Shown: positions 1-9,767 of the stretch, piece by piece
Layout of the letters: the number at the start of each line of letters is the position of its first letter
Position numbering within the stretch: the stretch's first letter is position 1
Assembly: GCA_014529385.2 (NCBI GenBank)
Contig: CM043950.1
Span: 82,346,843 to 82,410,842, forward strand
Direction: 5' to 3'
DNA from: Adiantum capillus-veneris
Lineage: Eukaryota; Streptophyta; Polypodiopsida; Polypodiales; Pteridaceae
Length of the DNA stretch: 64,000 nucleotides
Notes under the pieces: generated by a model
What the model was told of the DNA's origin: nothing
Seen by the model: only the letters and a program-made list of their open reading frames with translations
The model's database searches: none
Made by a program: the position numbers and the translations under genes

Positions 1-392
1 TTTCCCCAAGCCCAAGCCCAGGCCTCAGTCCACAGTCTTATGATATATACTAGACTCACTCTTATATATATACCCTACCCCCTCAAGAGGGAATGAGAGC
101 ATGTGGGGCAAGTCCTCCACTCTCCTCCCTTCTCTTCCCACTTGCACCCTTAGACTTGCTATTTGGAGCCTAGTTCCCCAACTAGGAAAAGACTGTTTCG
201 GGCTTCTCTGGAGCAAAATAGAACCAAACAGTGGGCTGTAAAGCACAGCGCGTCCCTCCTAGCGATCCGCTCGTTTCGAGCTATCACACGGCCCATTCCA
301 CGACACGCTCTAAAAAATCTAGCAAAAAAACAAACAAAAAACACGCAAAAAACTAGTCACAAGGCCTCCTAGAGCAGCTTTTTGATAGCGGA
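1..392 (+). other. Probable 5' LTR end / leader of element 1 (partial)
   Basis: This non-coding stretch lies directly upstream of gag and starts outside the window. It has a TATA-like run at 63-72 followed by a pyrimidine-rich stretch, as expected for the promoter, R and U5 parts of an LTR. A degenerate iMet primer site follows at 393-405. No copy of this sequence was seen downstream of the element, so the LTR reading rests on position and composition only. Short frames inside it look like chance. Confidence 0.4.
63..72 (+). promoter_or_regulatory. TATA-like box upstream of element 1 gag
   Basis: Ten bases of alternating T and A (TATATATATA) about 335 bp before the gag start codon. The position fits an LTR promoter, but alternating TA is common in AT-rich plant DNA. 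Confidence 0.35.
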
Positions 393-405
393 GGGTATCA
401 AAAGC
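393..405 (+). other. Degenerate primer binding site (tRNA-iMet type)
   Basis: GGGTATCAAAAGC matches the standard plant iMet primer site TGGTATCAGAGC(C) except at the first base and one internal base. It lies only two bases before the gag ATG at 408, which is unusually close. Either translation starts further in or the match is coincidental. Confidence 0.35.
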
Positions 406-407
406 AC

Positions 408-3038
408 ATGCACTTACGCTCTGGGCGGGTGCTAGAACACGAGCATATTGAGGGTGCCTCTGTTCATACGGACACCCATTACCCATCCACGATAGGCTCT
501 AGACCCTCAGCGGGGACACAAGGTAGCACCACCCAAGACCCTAAAATAGCCGCTAGTGATTCCTCCTCCGACTCAGAAATCATGGAAGCATACCCTACCC
601 AAAACACTGAGAGAGAAGGCCATGCACCTCCCGAAGCTCCACAGCCTAGTACTAGTATGTTTAGCCGTTTCATGGAAACATTAGGTAGAGCTACTCGCTC
701 AGAACCTCATGCAAATGAAGCACACGAAGGGGGTGGGGAAGTGGACTCTCCTTTCACATCGCACGTGGACCCCACACCCCCAAAGAGTGTCCATGTGGAT
801 ATCCTGCCAACTTCTTACCAAGAAGGCCCTGTTGAGCTGCCTCCTTCAGAAGTTCCCTCTAGAGTACCGTTGGTGACAAGTAAAACCACGGGGAGCAACA
901 TTGCTTCTACCTCACAAGAAACCGTTAACACGTCGACTCTAGAAGGATTGTTCATTAATGATCATTGGACATACGACCTCCACACTGAGGTGTTGACGGA
1001 TCTACACTCTGGCCACGCCTACCATGTAGGATGGATAGAGATTGTACAATCCACCTCTAGTGCCACGAGCATCGAAGATCAACAGAAAATGATATGTAAT
1101 GTTATCCATGGCATTATTCAATCAGAAAGGCAAAACCGAGGGGTAAATATACCCTCAACTGGCCCCATGAGATTTCTGGATACGAGCAAGGCTCAACAGC
1201 CTACTCTATCACAAATGGAGACTCCTCTAATGAGTCCCATGGACCCATCTTACGTCATTTCACCTGGGGTCTCTATGCAATCTGAGCCTCCAAACGACAA
1301 CTTTAGCTTCCCTAAATTGGCTCAACCCTCTATTAAGGAAAACACAATGCTCACTCCAGGGATAGGCCTGACAGAGAATGTACCGATGACATCTACGGTT
1401 AGCGCAGTGCCACTACCTAGTGTCGTAGTACCTAATATGGGGCCTCGACCGTATGTGCCTCTAGCCCCTTATGCACACATGGCCCCCACACCTCCAATTG
1501 TACCACTTGTTTATGCTCCTCGAGTGCCGCTCCCTAGCCCTTATCCGAGTGGACCTATGCCCAGTTATGTTCCATATCCTGCATCATCCACACATATGCC
1601 AAGACCGGTACCCATCCCTCTCCCACATATGATTCCAAGAGTACCTCCACCGGCCCTGCCTCCTCACATAGGTGACTTGGCAGCGTTTGCTCAAACCATA
1701 GGTCGATCTATCATGGAAAATATGTGTCATGCATCTGGTAGAGAGCCTAGAAGTAAGGCAGTACAAATTGCCAAACTCAGGCAAAAATTCAATGGGGACG
1801 AAGATGCTAGAAAACACATTGAAGTGTTTGAACAAGTATGTGATTCCTTAGGGGAACGCAACGAACTACATAAGTGCAATGCCCTAAGCTTGACATTAAG
1901 TGGGAAGGCTGGAGATTGGTATAGAACCCTAAGGGTGGACGAGAAAACAATCTACCCTACCCTTCGAAGGTTGTTTCTAAAGGAGTACATACAAGAAGGT
2001 GTGCTTTGGGGTGTAGCATCTCAGCTACAGAAGGCCGAACGTAAGGAAGGAGAGTCAGTAAGGGACTTCATTAGTCGTCTAAAGCACTTAAACTCTTGCT
2101 GCCCTGTAAATGAGCGCTTCAACAATAACCAACTGCTTGATCGATTTATTCAAGGGTTGAGGAATGAAGGAATCTATAATGGACTAGTGATTAGAGGTAT
2201 CACAACCTGGGAAGATGTCACTGCCAATGCAATCCAATTAGAGGACAACTTGATGATAGCAGGCATGAGGGTGTCTACTGACACGAGATCCACTAGCTCA
2301 CAAGCCATTGAGTATGAACCCATGACTGCAAAGCCCATTGCCAATGAGCCAAAGGTATTTGAGACATTCTTGACAGACCTCACCAAGGCAATCCAAGAGT
2401 CTCTTAAGGATAATCGACCCCCTCAAAATAGTCACATGTATCCAAGAAGGGAGCAACAATGGTGTTCCATTTGCTTAGGTCCACATAGCACTAGTGAGTG
2501 CCCTACGTTTAGAGTAAAATTTAATGGAACTTGCAACGCATGTGGTAGGTATGGTCACCAAGCTAAGGATTGTTTAATGATCAAACGTATGATGGCAAAT
2601 AGACCACCTGTAGCCTGGACGGATGCACCTCGAGCTCCTGTATTGATGCCTGCTCCACCTGTTGAGCAACTACCGCAACACATGGTCCCTAGATCTCAAA
2701 ATGTTGTACAAGCTACACCGCTACCACCTCCTGTGCTAGGACCGCAGCCCCCGCATCCAAGAGTCTCCCCTATGAACCAAGTGGGTTGCGAGCCATCTAA
2801 TGCTTATGCAGATGGCTGTGAGGAGGAAATAGACACTAGTATTGCCTACGGACTTGATACATTGGAAGAGTGTCCTATATACTACATGGAAGTTTGTTGG
2901 GGGCAAGTCAAGCCGGTTTATCAAGCTGCTGCTCTCGCATCCAGAGGTCAAAATATCAACACCCAGGCTAGGAGGCCACCTCTTCAATGCTACGAGTGTG
3001 GTGGACCACATCGGCAGCGGAGTGCCCTATTAGGCTGA
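408..3038 (+). CDS. gag: Gag polyprotein of Ty3-gypsy element 1
   Basis: Capsid/nucleocapsid precursor that would form the virus-like particle and bind element RNA. The 876-residue frame begins MHLRSGRV, a start also seen in other plant gypsy Gags. Residues 1-330 are Ser/Thr/Glu-rich and probably disordered. About 340-424 is very Pro-rich. About 453-615 is the Retrotrans_gag capsid region, with GDWYRTL and an EGESVRDFISRLKHL segment. Two zinc knuckles follow: CSIC-LGPH-STSE-C near residue 686 and CNAC-GRYG-H-QAKD-C near 709. A third knuckle, starting CYECGGPH, is cut at about 3012-3022, where 11 rather than 12 bases separate its His from its last Cys, so the frame ends early at 3038. The downstream frame continues the protein. 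Confidence 0.9.
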   Translation: MHLRSGRVLEHEHIEGASVHTDTHYPSTIGSRPSAGTQGSTTQDPKIAASDSSSDSEIMEAYPTQNTEREGHAPPEAPQPSTSMFSRFMETLGRATRSEPHANEAHEGGGEVDSPFTSHVDPTPPKSVHVDILPTSYQEGPVELPPSEVPSRVPLVTSKTTGSNIASTSQETVNTSTLEGLFINDHWTYDLHTEVLTDLHSGHAYHVGWIEIVQSTSSATSIEDQQKMICNVIHGIIQSERQNRGVNIPSTGPMRFLDTSKAQQPTLSQMETPLMSPMDPSYVISPGVSMQSEPPNDNFSFPKLAQPSIKENTMLTPGIGLTENVPMTSTVSAVPLPSVVVPNMGPRPYVPLAPYAHMAPTPPIVPLVYAPRVPLPSPYPSGPMPSYVPYPASSTHMPRPVPIPLPHMIPRVPPPALPPHIGDLAAFAQTIGRSIMENMCHASGREPRSKAVQIAKLRQKFNGDEDARKHIEVFEQVCDSLGERNELHKCNALSLTLSGKAGDWYRTLRVDEKTIYPTLRRLFLKEYIQEGVLWGVASQLQKAERKEGESVRDFISRLKHLNSCCPVNERFNNNQLLDRFIQGLRNEGIYNGLVIRGITTWEDVTANAIQLEDNLMIAGMRVSTDTRSTSSQAIEYEPMTAKPIANEPKVFETFLTDLTKAIQESLKDNRPPQNSHMYPRREQQWCSICLGPHSTSECPTFRVKFNGTCNACGRYGHQAKDCLMIKRMMANRPPVAWTDAPRAPVLMPAPPVEQLPQHMVPRSQNVVQATPLPPPVLGPQPPHPRVSPMNQVGCEPSNAYADGCEEEIDTSIAYGLDTLEECPIYYMEVCWGQVKPVYQAAALASRGQNINTQARRPPLQCYECGGPHRQRSALLG

Positions 3039-4174
3039 AAAAGAATGCTGCACAGATGCAAATGAATCAAGGGAGCACGTCTGCAATGCCGATACTCACA
3101 TGTAATCGTTGTGGCATAGATCACTTGATTGCCCAATGCCCCTATAACCCAAATGTGCCTAAAATCACACCCCTAAATTTGGTCGAAATTCCTAGTGTGA
3201 CATCGCCAATACCACCCGTCGCACCCGCTTATGCGATTACACGGTCCATGCTTCAAGGGCCAGGCCATATCCTCGAAGAGAGAGATACCGCGTCAGTTAT
3301 CCAAGCAAAGAAAAAGAAGACAAGAAGGAAGAGGTTGCAGAATACAGGAAATTCAAAGCCAAGTTCCAAAACAAACATAGGAACAGGAGATGACCCCGTG
3401 TATATGAATGACCTCGAGGATGATTCAGATTCAATCGAGACAATGGAGACTAGAACCAATACCACAAAGGGAAAGACCGACAAAGAAAACCGTAACATGG
3501 AACCAAATGAAAACCGAATAAGAGAAAACCATAAAGAGCCTCTGAAAACACCACAAGTGTTTCCAAATCCAATCCAAGACCCCCAAGATAAACTGCAGGG
3601 GAAAAAAGGGAAGAATCGTAAAAAGAAGATTGGGACGTACCCAAACCCAGTAGACGAGATTGAGCAGGTGAAACATCTAAGAGGTTTAGTGGAGGAGACT
3701 CAAAGGAAACTAGAACCAGAACCCATGCATGTCAAAATTCATGACACAGTGTTTCCCACGCAAGTTCATCCACCCCACATGAACCATAGACCGTTAGCCA
3801 TATCTAGTATCATCCAAGAAGGGAGTGAGGACGGGACATCAGAAAGTGAGCATACACCTTTCTTGTTGGAAAGGATGTTTAACGAAGGAATACCTGATCC
3901 CATTGAGGAATATGAGATTCCATCCTCACCAGTTCCTAGTCAAGGACCTACACCCTGCAAAATGCCAATGAATGTTGCCAAACTAGTGGACTTCATGTCT
4001 TCTGAGGTCCGAACCACGATCATAGCAAAGCTGTATGGAGATCCTGAGTTATTCTTTGCACTTCGAGCATTCCTTAACGGAGAGCTACAAACGGGATTAC
4101 CGCAGTTTGCGCAACCAAATAGGCCTGACTCGATTATGATTGATGAGAAAATCATGTGCAATCACTTGACTTAG
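2987..4174 (+). CDS. Gag C-terminal / gag-pol linker frame of element 1
   Basis: This frame continues Gag after the apparent 1-bp deletion. The Cys of the broken third knuckle appears at its beginning (AAECPI), and a fourth knuckle, CNRCGIDHLIAQC, follows near residue 38. Residues about 107-117 are strongly basic (KKKKTRRKRL), a possible nuclear-localisation or RNA-binding segment. The rest is polar and Glu/Lys-rich, ending in a more structured stretch with FMSSEVRTTIIAKLYGDPEL. It overlaps the protease frame at 4156-4174 in the -1 direction. That arrangement could be a natural Gag-Pol frameshift, but I see no canonical slippery heptamer, so damage is as likely. The listed start is only the first Met in this frame, not a true initiator. 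Confidence 0.7.
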   Translation: MLRVWWTTSAAECPIRLKKNAAQMQMNQGSTSAMPILTCNRCGIDHLIAQCPYNPNVPKITPLNLVEIPSVTSPIPPVAPAYAITRSMLQGPGHILEERDTASVIQAKKKKTRRKRLQNTGNSKPSSKTNIGTGDDPVYMNDLEDDSDSIETMETRTNTTKGKTDKENRNMEPNENRIRENHKEPLKTPQVFPNPIQDPQDKLQGKKGKNRKKKIGTYPNPVDEIEQVKHLRGLVEETQRKLEPEPMHVKIHDTVFPTQVHPPHMNHRPLAISSIIQEGSEDGTSESEHTPFLLERMFNEGIPDPIEEYEIPSSPVPSQGPTPCKMPMNVAKLVDFMSSEVRTTIIAKLYGDPELFFALRAFLNGELQTGLPQFAQPNRPDSIMIDEKIMCNHLT

Positions 4175-5880
4175 ATGGACACGAGTCTGTGATCGAGGTA
4201 CCCATTAACGAATTAGGGCAGTATTTTGAAGGCGACGAGTCTAATGCGACCCTACCCATCACTACCAAGGGATTAACTATAAAGGGAATTCTTGATGGTG
4301 GTGCAGGAGTTAGCATCGTTACAAAAGATTGTTGGGAATCCATGGGAAAACCCCGCCTCAGTGTTACCAACATTGTGGTAAAGATGGCAAATGGTACCAT
4401 AGCCAAACCTATGGGGATGCTCAAGGATCTTAAGATCAAAGTTCTAGGACACAAGGTACGACATACGTTCATTGTAATGGATTTCTCTAAACACCTTATG
4501 TCATATGAAATGATTTTAGGACGACCATTCATGAGGGAAGCACAAGTGGTTCATGATTGGTCTAAAATTCATGTCTATTTGCAATTCCAAGACTCTGTCC
4601 TTAGAGTGGATTTGGTGACTGGTAAGGTACACCCCTTAGGGAGTAAAACCATTATTGATCATCGCTCTGACACCACAGTTCACTCGGCCCCACTACAATA
4701 TTGTTACACTTGTAAGAAGGATACAGACATTGGCCAAGATTCTCCTTACATGGATGTGTTACCGGGTATGACGGAATCAGACAATGTAGACTGGGTACAC
4801 CTAGCTGCAACCATAGATACCTGGGGAAATAGAGGAACCACTTGGGTCACACCAGAGGGGGAAGAGGTACCACAAATTGCACCTCTGAACATGATAAGTG
4901 CCATACATGCATCTTCTAAGGGCAAGGCAATTGTAGACCAATCTGACAGTGACACCGATAGCTCAATAGAAGACTTTGACCAACACGACTCAGACACTGA
5001 CTCCCAGAGTGAAACGGATTCTGAATCTCATGAATTAGAGAGTGGAGCAAGTTCAGAGTCAAAACATTCGGAAGGACCGAGCACATCAACCGATGATAGC
5101 TCCTCCGAGAGTGAAGAGGACACCAACGAGGACTCCTTTAGTGAGCCAGATCTAAATGAAAATCAAAAGCAGGTCTCAAATAAGAAAAAGAAAAACTTTA
5201 AGAGGCGTCGATATCGAGCCAATGTACGTGCTAGGATAAAAAAGAAGAGATCCTCAGCAGAATGGCTCAGTTATATAGGAGCATGTGATGCTCATCAAAA
5301 ATTGGTAGACGATTGGGGTGAATATCTCCAAAATGTTATGTGGTGTAGACCACGACACCATGACATAGCCCAATTAGAGATCATAGACAAGCCAAAGTTG
5401 AGCCGCACTGCAAGGAGGCGTCAAAACCAAGAGTTAGCTCGACAACACAAGAAAGCAGAAATAGAAGCACAAACCAAAGCACAACCAGAATCCACAGACT
5501 TACATCCTGCACCAGAACATTTCAAATCTTACACCACAAGGGAAGCAAAGGTTGTGTACACAAAAGCCCAAAGAATACCTATCGATGGGAATAATAGAAT
5601 CTATGATGGTCCGGCAATAGTTAAAGAAATAGAGTTAACCGACCCCGGTGAAGAATCAAAACCTGTTTTTATTGCCCAAGACCTCACAGAAGTTGAAGAG
5701 GCGGTCCTCAAAGAGCTTCTCAAGGAATTCAAGGACGTATTCGCTTGGACATACCATGATATGAAAGGTGTTCCACCTTCTGTGGTCCAACATACAATCC
5801 CTATGATTAGCACTGCGAAGCCTGTACAACAAAGACCCTACCCGATGAATCCTAAGTACGCAAAGATCATTCAAGAATAA
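4156..5880 (+). CDS. pol: Retropepsin (first protease) plus linker and start of RT
   Basis: The N-terminal part is a retropepsin-like aspartic protease. GILDGGAGVSIV at residues ~45-56 is the active-site loop, and ILGRPFMREA at ~120 is the second hallmark, followed by VHDW. The active-site triplet is DGG, not the usual DTG/DSG, a variant I recall from some plant gypsy lineages. Residues ~255-330 are an Asp/Ser/Glu-rich acidic linker, then ~343-366 is a Lys/Arg-rich cluster. The last ~65 residues (FKDVFAWTYHDMKGV, then VQQRPYPMNPKYAK) are the start of reverse transcriptase. The frame ends at a TAA at 5878 that clearly interrupts RT, because homologous reading resumes immediately after it in the same frame. 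Confidence 0.85.
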   Translation: MQSLDLDGHESVIEVPINELGQYFEGDESNATLPITTKGLTIKGILDGGAGVSIVTKDCWESMGKPRLSVTNIVVKMANGTIAKPMGMLKDLKIKVLGHKVRHTFIVMDFSKHLMSYEMILGRPFMREAQVVHDWSKIHVYLQFQDSVLRVDLVTGKVHPLGSKTIIDHRSDTTVHSAPLQYCYTCKKDTDIGQDSPYMDVLPGMTESDNVDWVHLAATIDTWGNRGTTWVTPEGEEVPQIAPLNMISAIHASSKGKAIVDQSDSDTDSSIEDFDQHDSDTDSQSETDSESHELESGASSESKHSEGPSTSTDDSSSESEEDTNEDSFSEPDLNENQKQVSNKKKKNFKRRRYRANVRARIKKKRSSAEWLSYIGACDAHQKLVDDWGEYLQNVMWCRPRHHDIAQLEIIDKPKLSRTARRRQNQELARQHKKAEIEAQTKAQPESTDLHPAPEHFKSYTTREAKVVYTKAQRIPIDGNNRIYDGPAIVKEIELTDPGEESKPVFIAQDLTEVEEAVLKELLKEFKDVFAWTYHDMKGVPPSVVQHTIPMISTAKPVQQRPYPMNPKYAKIIQE

Positions 5881-7344
5881 TTAGAAAAGCTTATCAAATG
5901 TGGGTTCATATATCCTATTGAACACTCTGAATGGGTGTCTCCAATAGTTATCGTGCCAAAAAAGAATTGGAAACTCAGGGTGTGCGTGGACCTCAAAAAA
6001 GTTAATGCAGCTACTAGAAGAGACCATTACCCCCTACCATATTCCGAACATGTACTCGAAAGAGTTGTAGGCAAGGAAGCTTATAGCTTTCTAGATGGGT
6101 ACTTAGGCTACAACCAAATCACGATAGCGCTAGAGGACCAAGCTAAAACTGCCTTCATCACGGAATTTGGCATGTTTGCATTTCGTGTGATGGCTTTTGG
6201 CTTAACAAATGCCCCTGCTACATTCCAACAATTAATAAACACTGCTTTTAAAGAATATTTGAGAGAGTATTGTGAAGCTTTCTTAGACGACCTTTGTGTT
6301 TACTCTTCTTGGAAAGAACATCTATCATAATTGCGGAAGGTGTTTGAAAAGTGTAGGTTATATCGTATCTCATTGAACCCGTTCAAATGCCAATTTTGGG
6401 TCAAGCATGGAGTTATTTTAGGGCATATAGTATCTAAGAATGGTATCTCAACCGATGAGAGAAAAATTAAAGTGATTCTAGAGTTACCACCACCAACCAA
6501 TTACAAGGGAGTTCAAAGGTTCATGGGACACGTGGGTTATTATCGACGGTTTATTTTATTTTTCGCTGAGATAGCACGTCCTTTGTACAAGCTTCTCATT
6601 GAATTTAAATGGACTGAAGAGTGTGACCAGGCCTATGAACAATTGAAGAAAACACTAGCAAGTGCTCGGATTTTAAGGACACCTAACTGGGATGTCATTT
6701 TCCATGTGCATATTGATGCATCAAACTTTGCTATTGGGTGTGTTCTCACTCAACCAGGAGAACATAAATTGGACTATCCCATTAGCTTTGCAAGCCGTCA
6801 ATTGAACGATGCTGAAAGGAACTACACCACTACAGAGCGAGAAGGTTTAGCAATGGTTTATGCAGTAAAGAAATTTTGCTACTACCTTCTGGCAAACAAG
6901 TTTGTATTTTATGTGGATCATCAAGCGTTGCTGTATCTTGTAAACAAGCCATGCTCCACAGGAAGAATCACACGATGGTTGTTAATTCTTCTGGAGTTTG
7001 ATTTTACGATTGTAGTGAGACCCGGTAAAAGGCACGTCATGGCTGATGATTTGTTTCGCATACCCAATGGTGAAGCCCCTACAGGAGTTGATGATGAATT
7101 ACCCGATACTTCCCTATTCATAGTTGAGACTATGCCTGAATGGAGTGAGAACATTGTTAACTTTTTAGTTAATGGTTTTCCACCCAAGGAACTTCGTAAG
7201 GATATCGCTCAAAGGCTAGTAAAAGAATGTGAACCCTATTGTTTGATTGCCGAAACTCTGTATAGACTAGGCAAGGACGATATTCTTAGGCGTTGTGCCC
7301 GTGAGGATGAATATTTGTATATCTTGCTTGCAAGAAGCACATAA
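5881..7344 (+). pseudogene. pol: Reverse transcriptase and RNase H of element 1 (stop-interrupted)
   Basis: Reverse transcriptase plus RNase H would copy the element RNA into DNA in the particle. Right after the TAA at 5878 the reading is LEKLIKCGFIYPIEHSEWVS, then VPKKNWKLRVCVDLKKVN, AFGLTNAPATFQQ, and the catalytic FLDDLCVYS with its two Asp codons at about 6286-6291. A second in-frame TAA at 6328 cuts HLS from LRKVFEKCR, which starts the RT connection. RNase H shows HIDASNFAIG (first Asp near 6715), TTEREGLAMVYAV (Glu near 6840), YVDHQALLYL (Asp near 6915) and RHVMADDLFR. All four acidic residues expected of RNase H appear present. Reading moves +1 at about 7320-7335, where the integrase zinc domain begins in another frame. 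Confidence 0.9.
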
Positions 7345-8563
7345 GGGCATAGCAGGAGGACATTTTTCAGGAGACCTGACTTCTAGAAAGGTGCTGCAAT
7401 CAGGCTATTGGTGGCTAACTTTATTTAAGGATGCATCACCTTTTACAAAAGGGTGTGATGAGTGCCAACGTTACAAGACCACATAGCGCAAAGACAGAAT
7501 GCCCTTACATCGTATTAAAGTAACCCAACCATTTGAAAAATGGGGCTTAGACTTTGTAGGTCCAATTAGTCCCGCAGCTCGCAACACTCAATCTTGATAT
7601 ATTCTAGTTGCTACGGACTATGTAACAAAGTGGGCTGAAGCTAAGGCTTCACAAAAAGCTGACGCGAGGACAACAGCTAAGTTTCTTTTTGAGAACATTA
7701 TCACAAGATTTGGTTGCCCTTTTGAAATTGTTAGTGATAATGGTACCCATTTTATAAATGAGGTAATAAGAGAGCTTACCACGACCTTTATGATATCCCA
7801 CCATAAGTCTACACCTTATTACCCGCAAGCTAATGGACAAGCCGAGAGCACCAACAAGACTCTAATCTCTATTTTAACCAAGACGGTAGAATCTCATCGC
7901 ACTGATTGGGATTTGAAGTTGACATCTGCTCTATGGGCTTATCGTACTGCTTATAAAGTGGCTATTAATTGTACGCCATTCAAAATGGTATACGGCCAAG
8001 AAGCGGTTATGCCTTGGGAGTTTGTCATTCCTAGTCTTAGGGTAGCTTCACAGGAAGGATGGAATGGTAACCCCTTAACTGAGCGTTTGTATATCTTAGA
8101 AAAACTAGACGAAGAGAGACAGTTGGCTGTGCAAAATGCTCTTGTGGAAAAGGATAGGAGAAAGAAGTGTTTTGATCGCCATGTGAAGGACAAGGACATC
8201 AAAGTTGGTGATAAAGTCCTTATGTATGGAGTACGTAAAGAGAAGAAAAAGTTGAAATATGCTGGTAAAGGACCATATAGAGTATGTGAAATTACCCCAC
8301 AAGGTACCCTTCATGTGGAAACTCTTGATGGAGTTGAAACCATTGGATTCCTCAATGGGAGTAAATTCAAAAGATATTACGATCCTTTAAGCCAAGAAGA
8401 ACTAAGGGCCATTCATCAAAAGAAGGCCGCCAAAGCACAAACCGAGTTAAAGAAGATACAAGCTCAAGCTGAGGCTAAGGAGCGACAACAACGCATAAGA
8501 CAAAAACGAGAGGCTAACCTTGGAGTCACAAATGCCTTCCACGTGGAAATCAAAGAGGATTGA
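7295..8563 (+). pseudogene. pol: Integrase of element 1 (two internal stops)
   Basis: Integrase inserts the cDNA into the genome. The HHCC zinc domain is complete: EAHKGIAGGHFSG, then CDECQRYK near 7456-7480. The core follows with GLDFVGPI (first Asp), VSDNGTHF (second Asp, ~7735) and NGQAESTNK (Glu, ~7840), so the D-D-E triad is intact. LWAYRTAYK and MVYGQEAVMP are standard gypsy integrase motifs. The C-terminal part has an SH3-like KVGDKVLMYGVRKEKKKLKYAGKG-type segment and a charged coiled-coil tail. In-frame TAG (7484) and TGA (7595) interrupt it. Both are one C-to-T change from Gln and Arg codons. The frame ends at TGA 8561-8563, but the same frame remains open for another 397 codons. Confidence 0.9.
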
Positions 8564-9760
8564 TTGGACTCTGACACACCTCTAAGATACCCTATTGAGT
8601 TAAATAGTGCCTATGGAAAAGTGCTATATAACGCCTTATTGGACACGGGTGCTAAATATAATCTGCTATCCTATGGGGTGTGGTGTCAGTTAGGGAAGCC
8701 ACCTCTATCTGAGAGTATTATCCAAGTCAAGGGTGTCAACAAGAAAAAAAATACGGTTTTTGGAATCTGGAACACTTGTGTCAGTTATGACAATGGAATT
8801 GTAGCTCAAGACTTTTTGGTCATGCCTACTGGAACTATGGAGGGTAATATAAACCTAGGACGCACGTGGATGATAGCCACCAAATGCACTATTGATTGGG
8901 GGACTGGGGGTGTCACAACGCAAAAACCAACTCTTATACCTACCACTCAAGCCATAGTCCCTGAGATATTTCCTAAGGAAATAAAACCCAAGACATTGCA
9001 TGTCCAGGAGGTTGAACCATACGTCCCCATAGCCCAACTCTCTAGATCTTCAACTGATGTAGTTGAAAGAAAGCTTGAGACACACAAGAACCATCCCAAT
9101 ATAACAAATAAAGCATACAAGTGGGTCCCTAAAGCTTCTTTAGTAACCATGACTGATGCTAAAAAACAGAAGCCTCGTAAGAAACGTCCCACTCGCTCCA
9201 AGAAATGTAAGAAAACGTGGCGCTGGATTCCTAAACGACTATTAAAAGCCCAAGGATACTATGATGGAAATGAGCGAATTTGGGTACCTAAACGTAAAAT
9301 GTGTCCTTCCCTATCGACAACAAACCCATATGAGTCAAACAGTGTAACGCTAAAGCCAATGGCAGACCGTGGGAAGGGAAAGATCACAGAATGCTACACA
9401 CCTAGTCCAGAGCTAGTTTGGGCTCCAAGGCAAACCCAATTTATTCCACCTAGCGCAGGAAGGGGGGAGTTCCATGAAGCTTCTAGCTCCTCATGTAATA
9501 CATCCATAGAGGTAAAAGCTTCTACACAGGCTCCATCTATAGTAATGGACCTCAATGAAGCTACAAAAGAATCCACACCTCCCAGTGTTAAAGAATCACC
9601 TGATGAACCACTTCAAGCTCGATCCTGGGAGAGTACCTTACCACCCTTGCAACTTGACGAGGCACCTAGGGTAATAAAAAACTACTGGCAAAAATCCTCA
9701 CCTATTACCAACTGGAACAATTGGTTTCAAAGGGTGACAAGCTCATTTCAAACGGTATGA
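8564..9760 (+). CDS. Post-integrase frame with a second retropepsin-like domain
   Basis: Lies directly behind the integrase stop, in the same reading frame and with no spacer, so it may be a pol extension cut off by the TGA at 8561 or a readthrough/reinitiation product. Residues ~20-112 look like a second aspartic protease: ALLDTGAKYNLLS near residue 27 is a canonical DTG active-site loop, and INLGRTWM near 97 with TIDW near 110 matches the hydrophobic-hydrophobic-G plus IDW pattern at the end of the fold. The remaining ~285 residues are basic then polar, with repeated W-x-P-K/R motifs (KWVPK, RWIPK, IWVPK, VWAPR) around a Lys/Arg-rich segment, and an acidic tail. No ATG marks the start; the TTG is only the first codon after the stop. 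The frame ends just ahead of the purine tract. Function of the extra domain is unknown. Confidence 0.75.
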   Translation: MDSDTPLRYPIELNSAYGKVLYNALLDTGAKYNLLSYGVWCQLGKPPLSESIIQVKGVNKKKNTVFGIWNTCVSYDNGIVAQDFLVMPTGTMEGNINLGRTWMIATKCTIDWGTGGVTTQKPTLIPTTQAIVPEIFPKEIKPKTLHVQEVEPYVPIAQLSRSSTDVVERKLETHKNHPNITNKAYKWVPKASLVTMTDAKKQKPRKKRPTRSKKCKKTWRWIPKRLLKAQGYYDGNERIWVPKRKMCPSLSTTNPYESNSVTLKPMADRGKGKITECYTPSPELVWAPRQTQFIPPSAGRGEFHEASSSSCNTSIEVKASTQAPSIVMDLNEATKESTPPSVKESPDEPLQARSWESTLPPLQLDEAPRVIKNYWQKSSPITNWNNWFQRVTSSFQTV

Positions 9761-9767
9761 TCTACCC

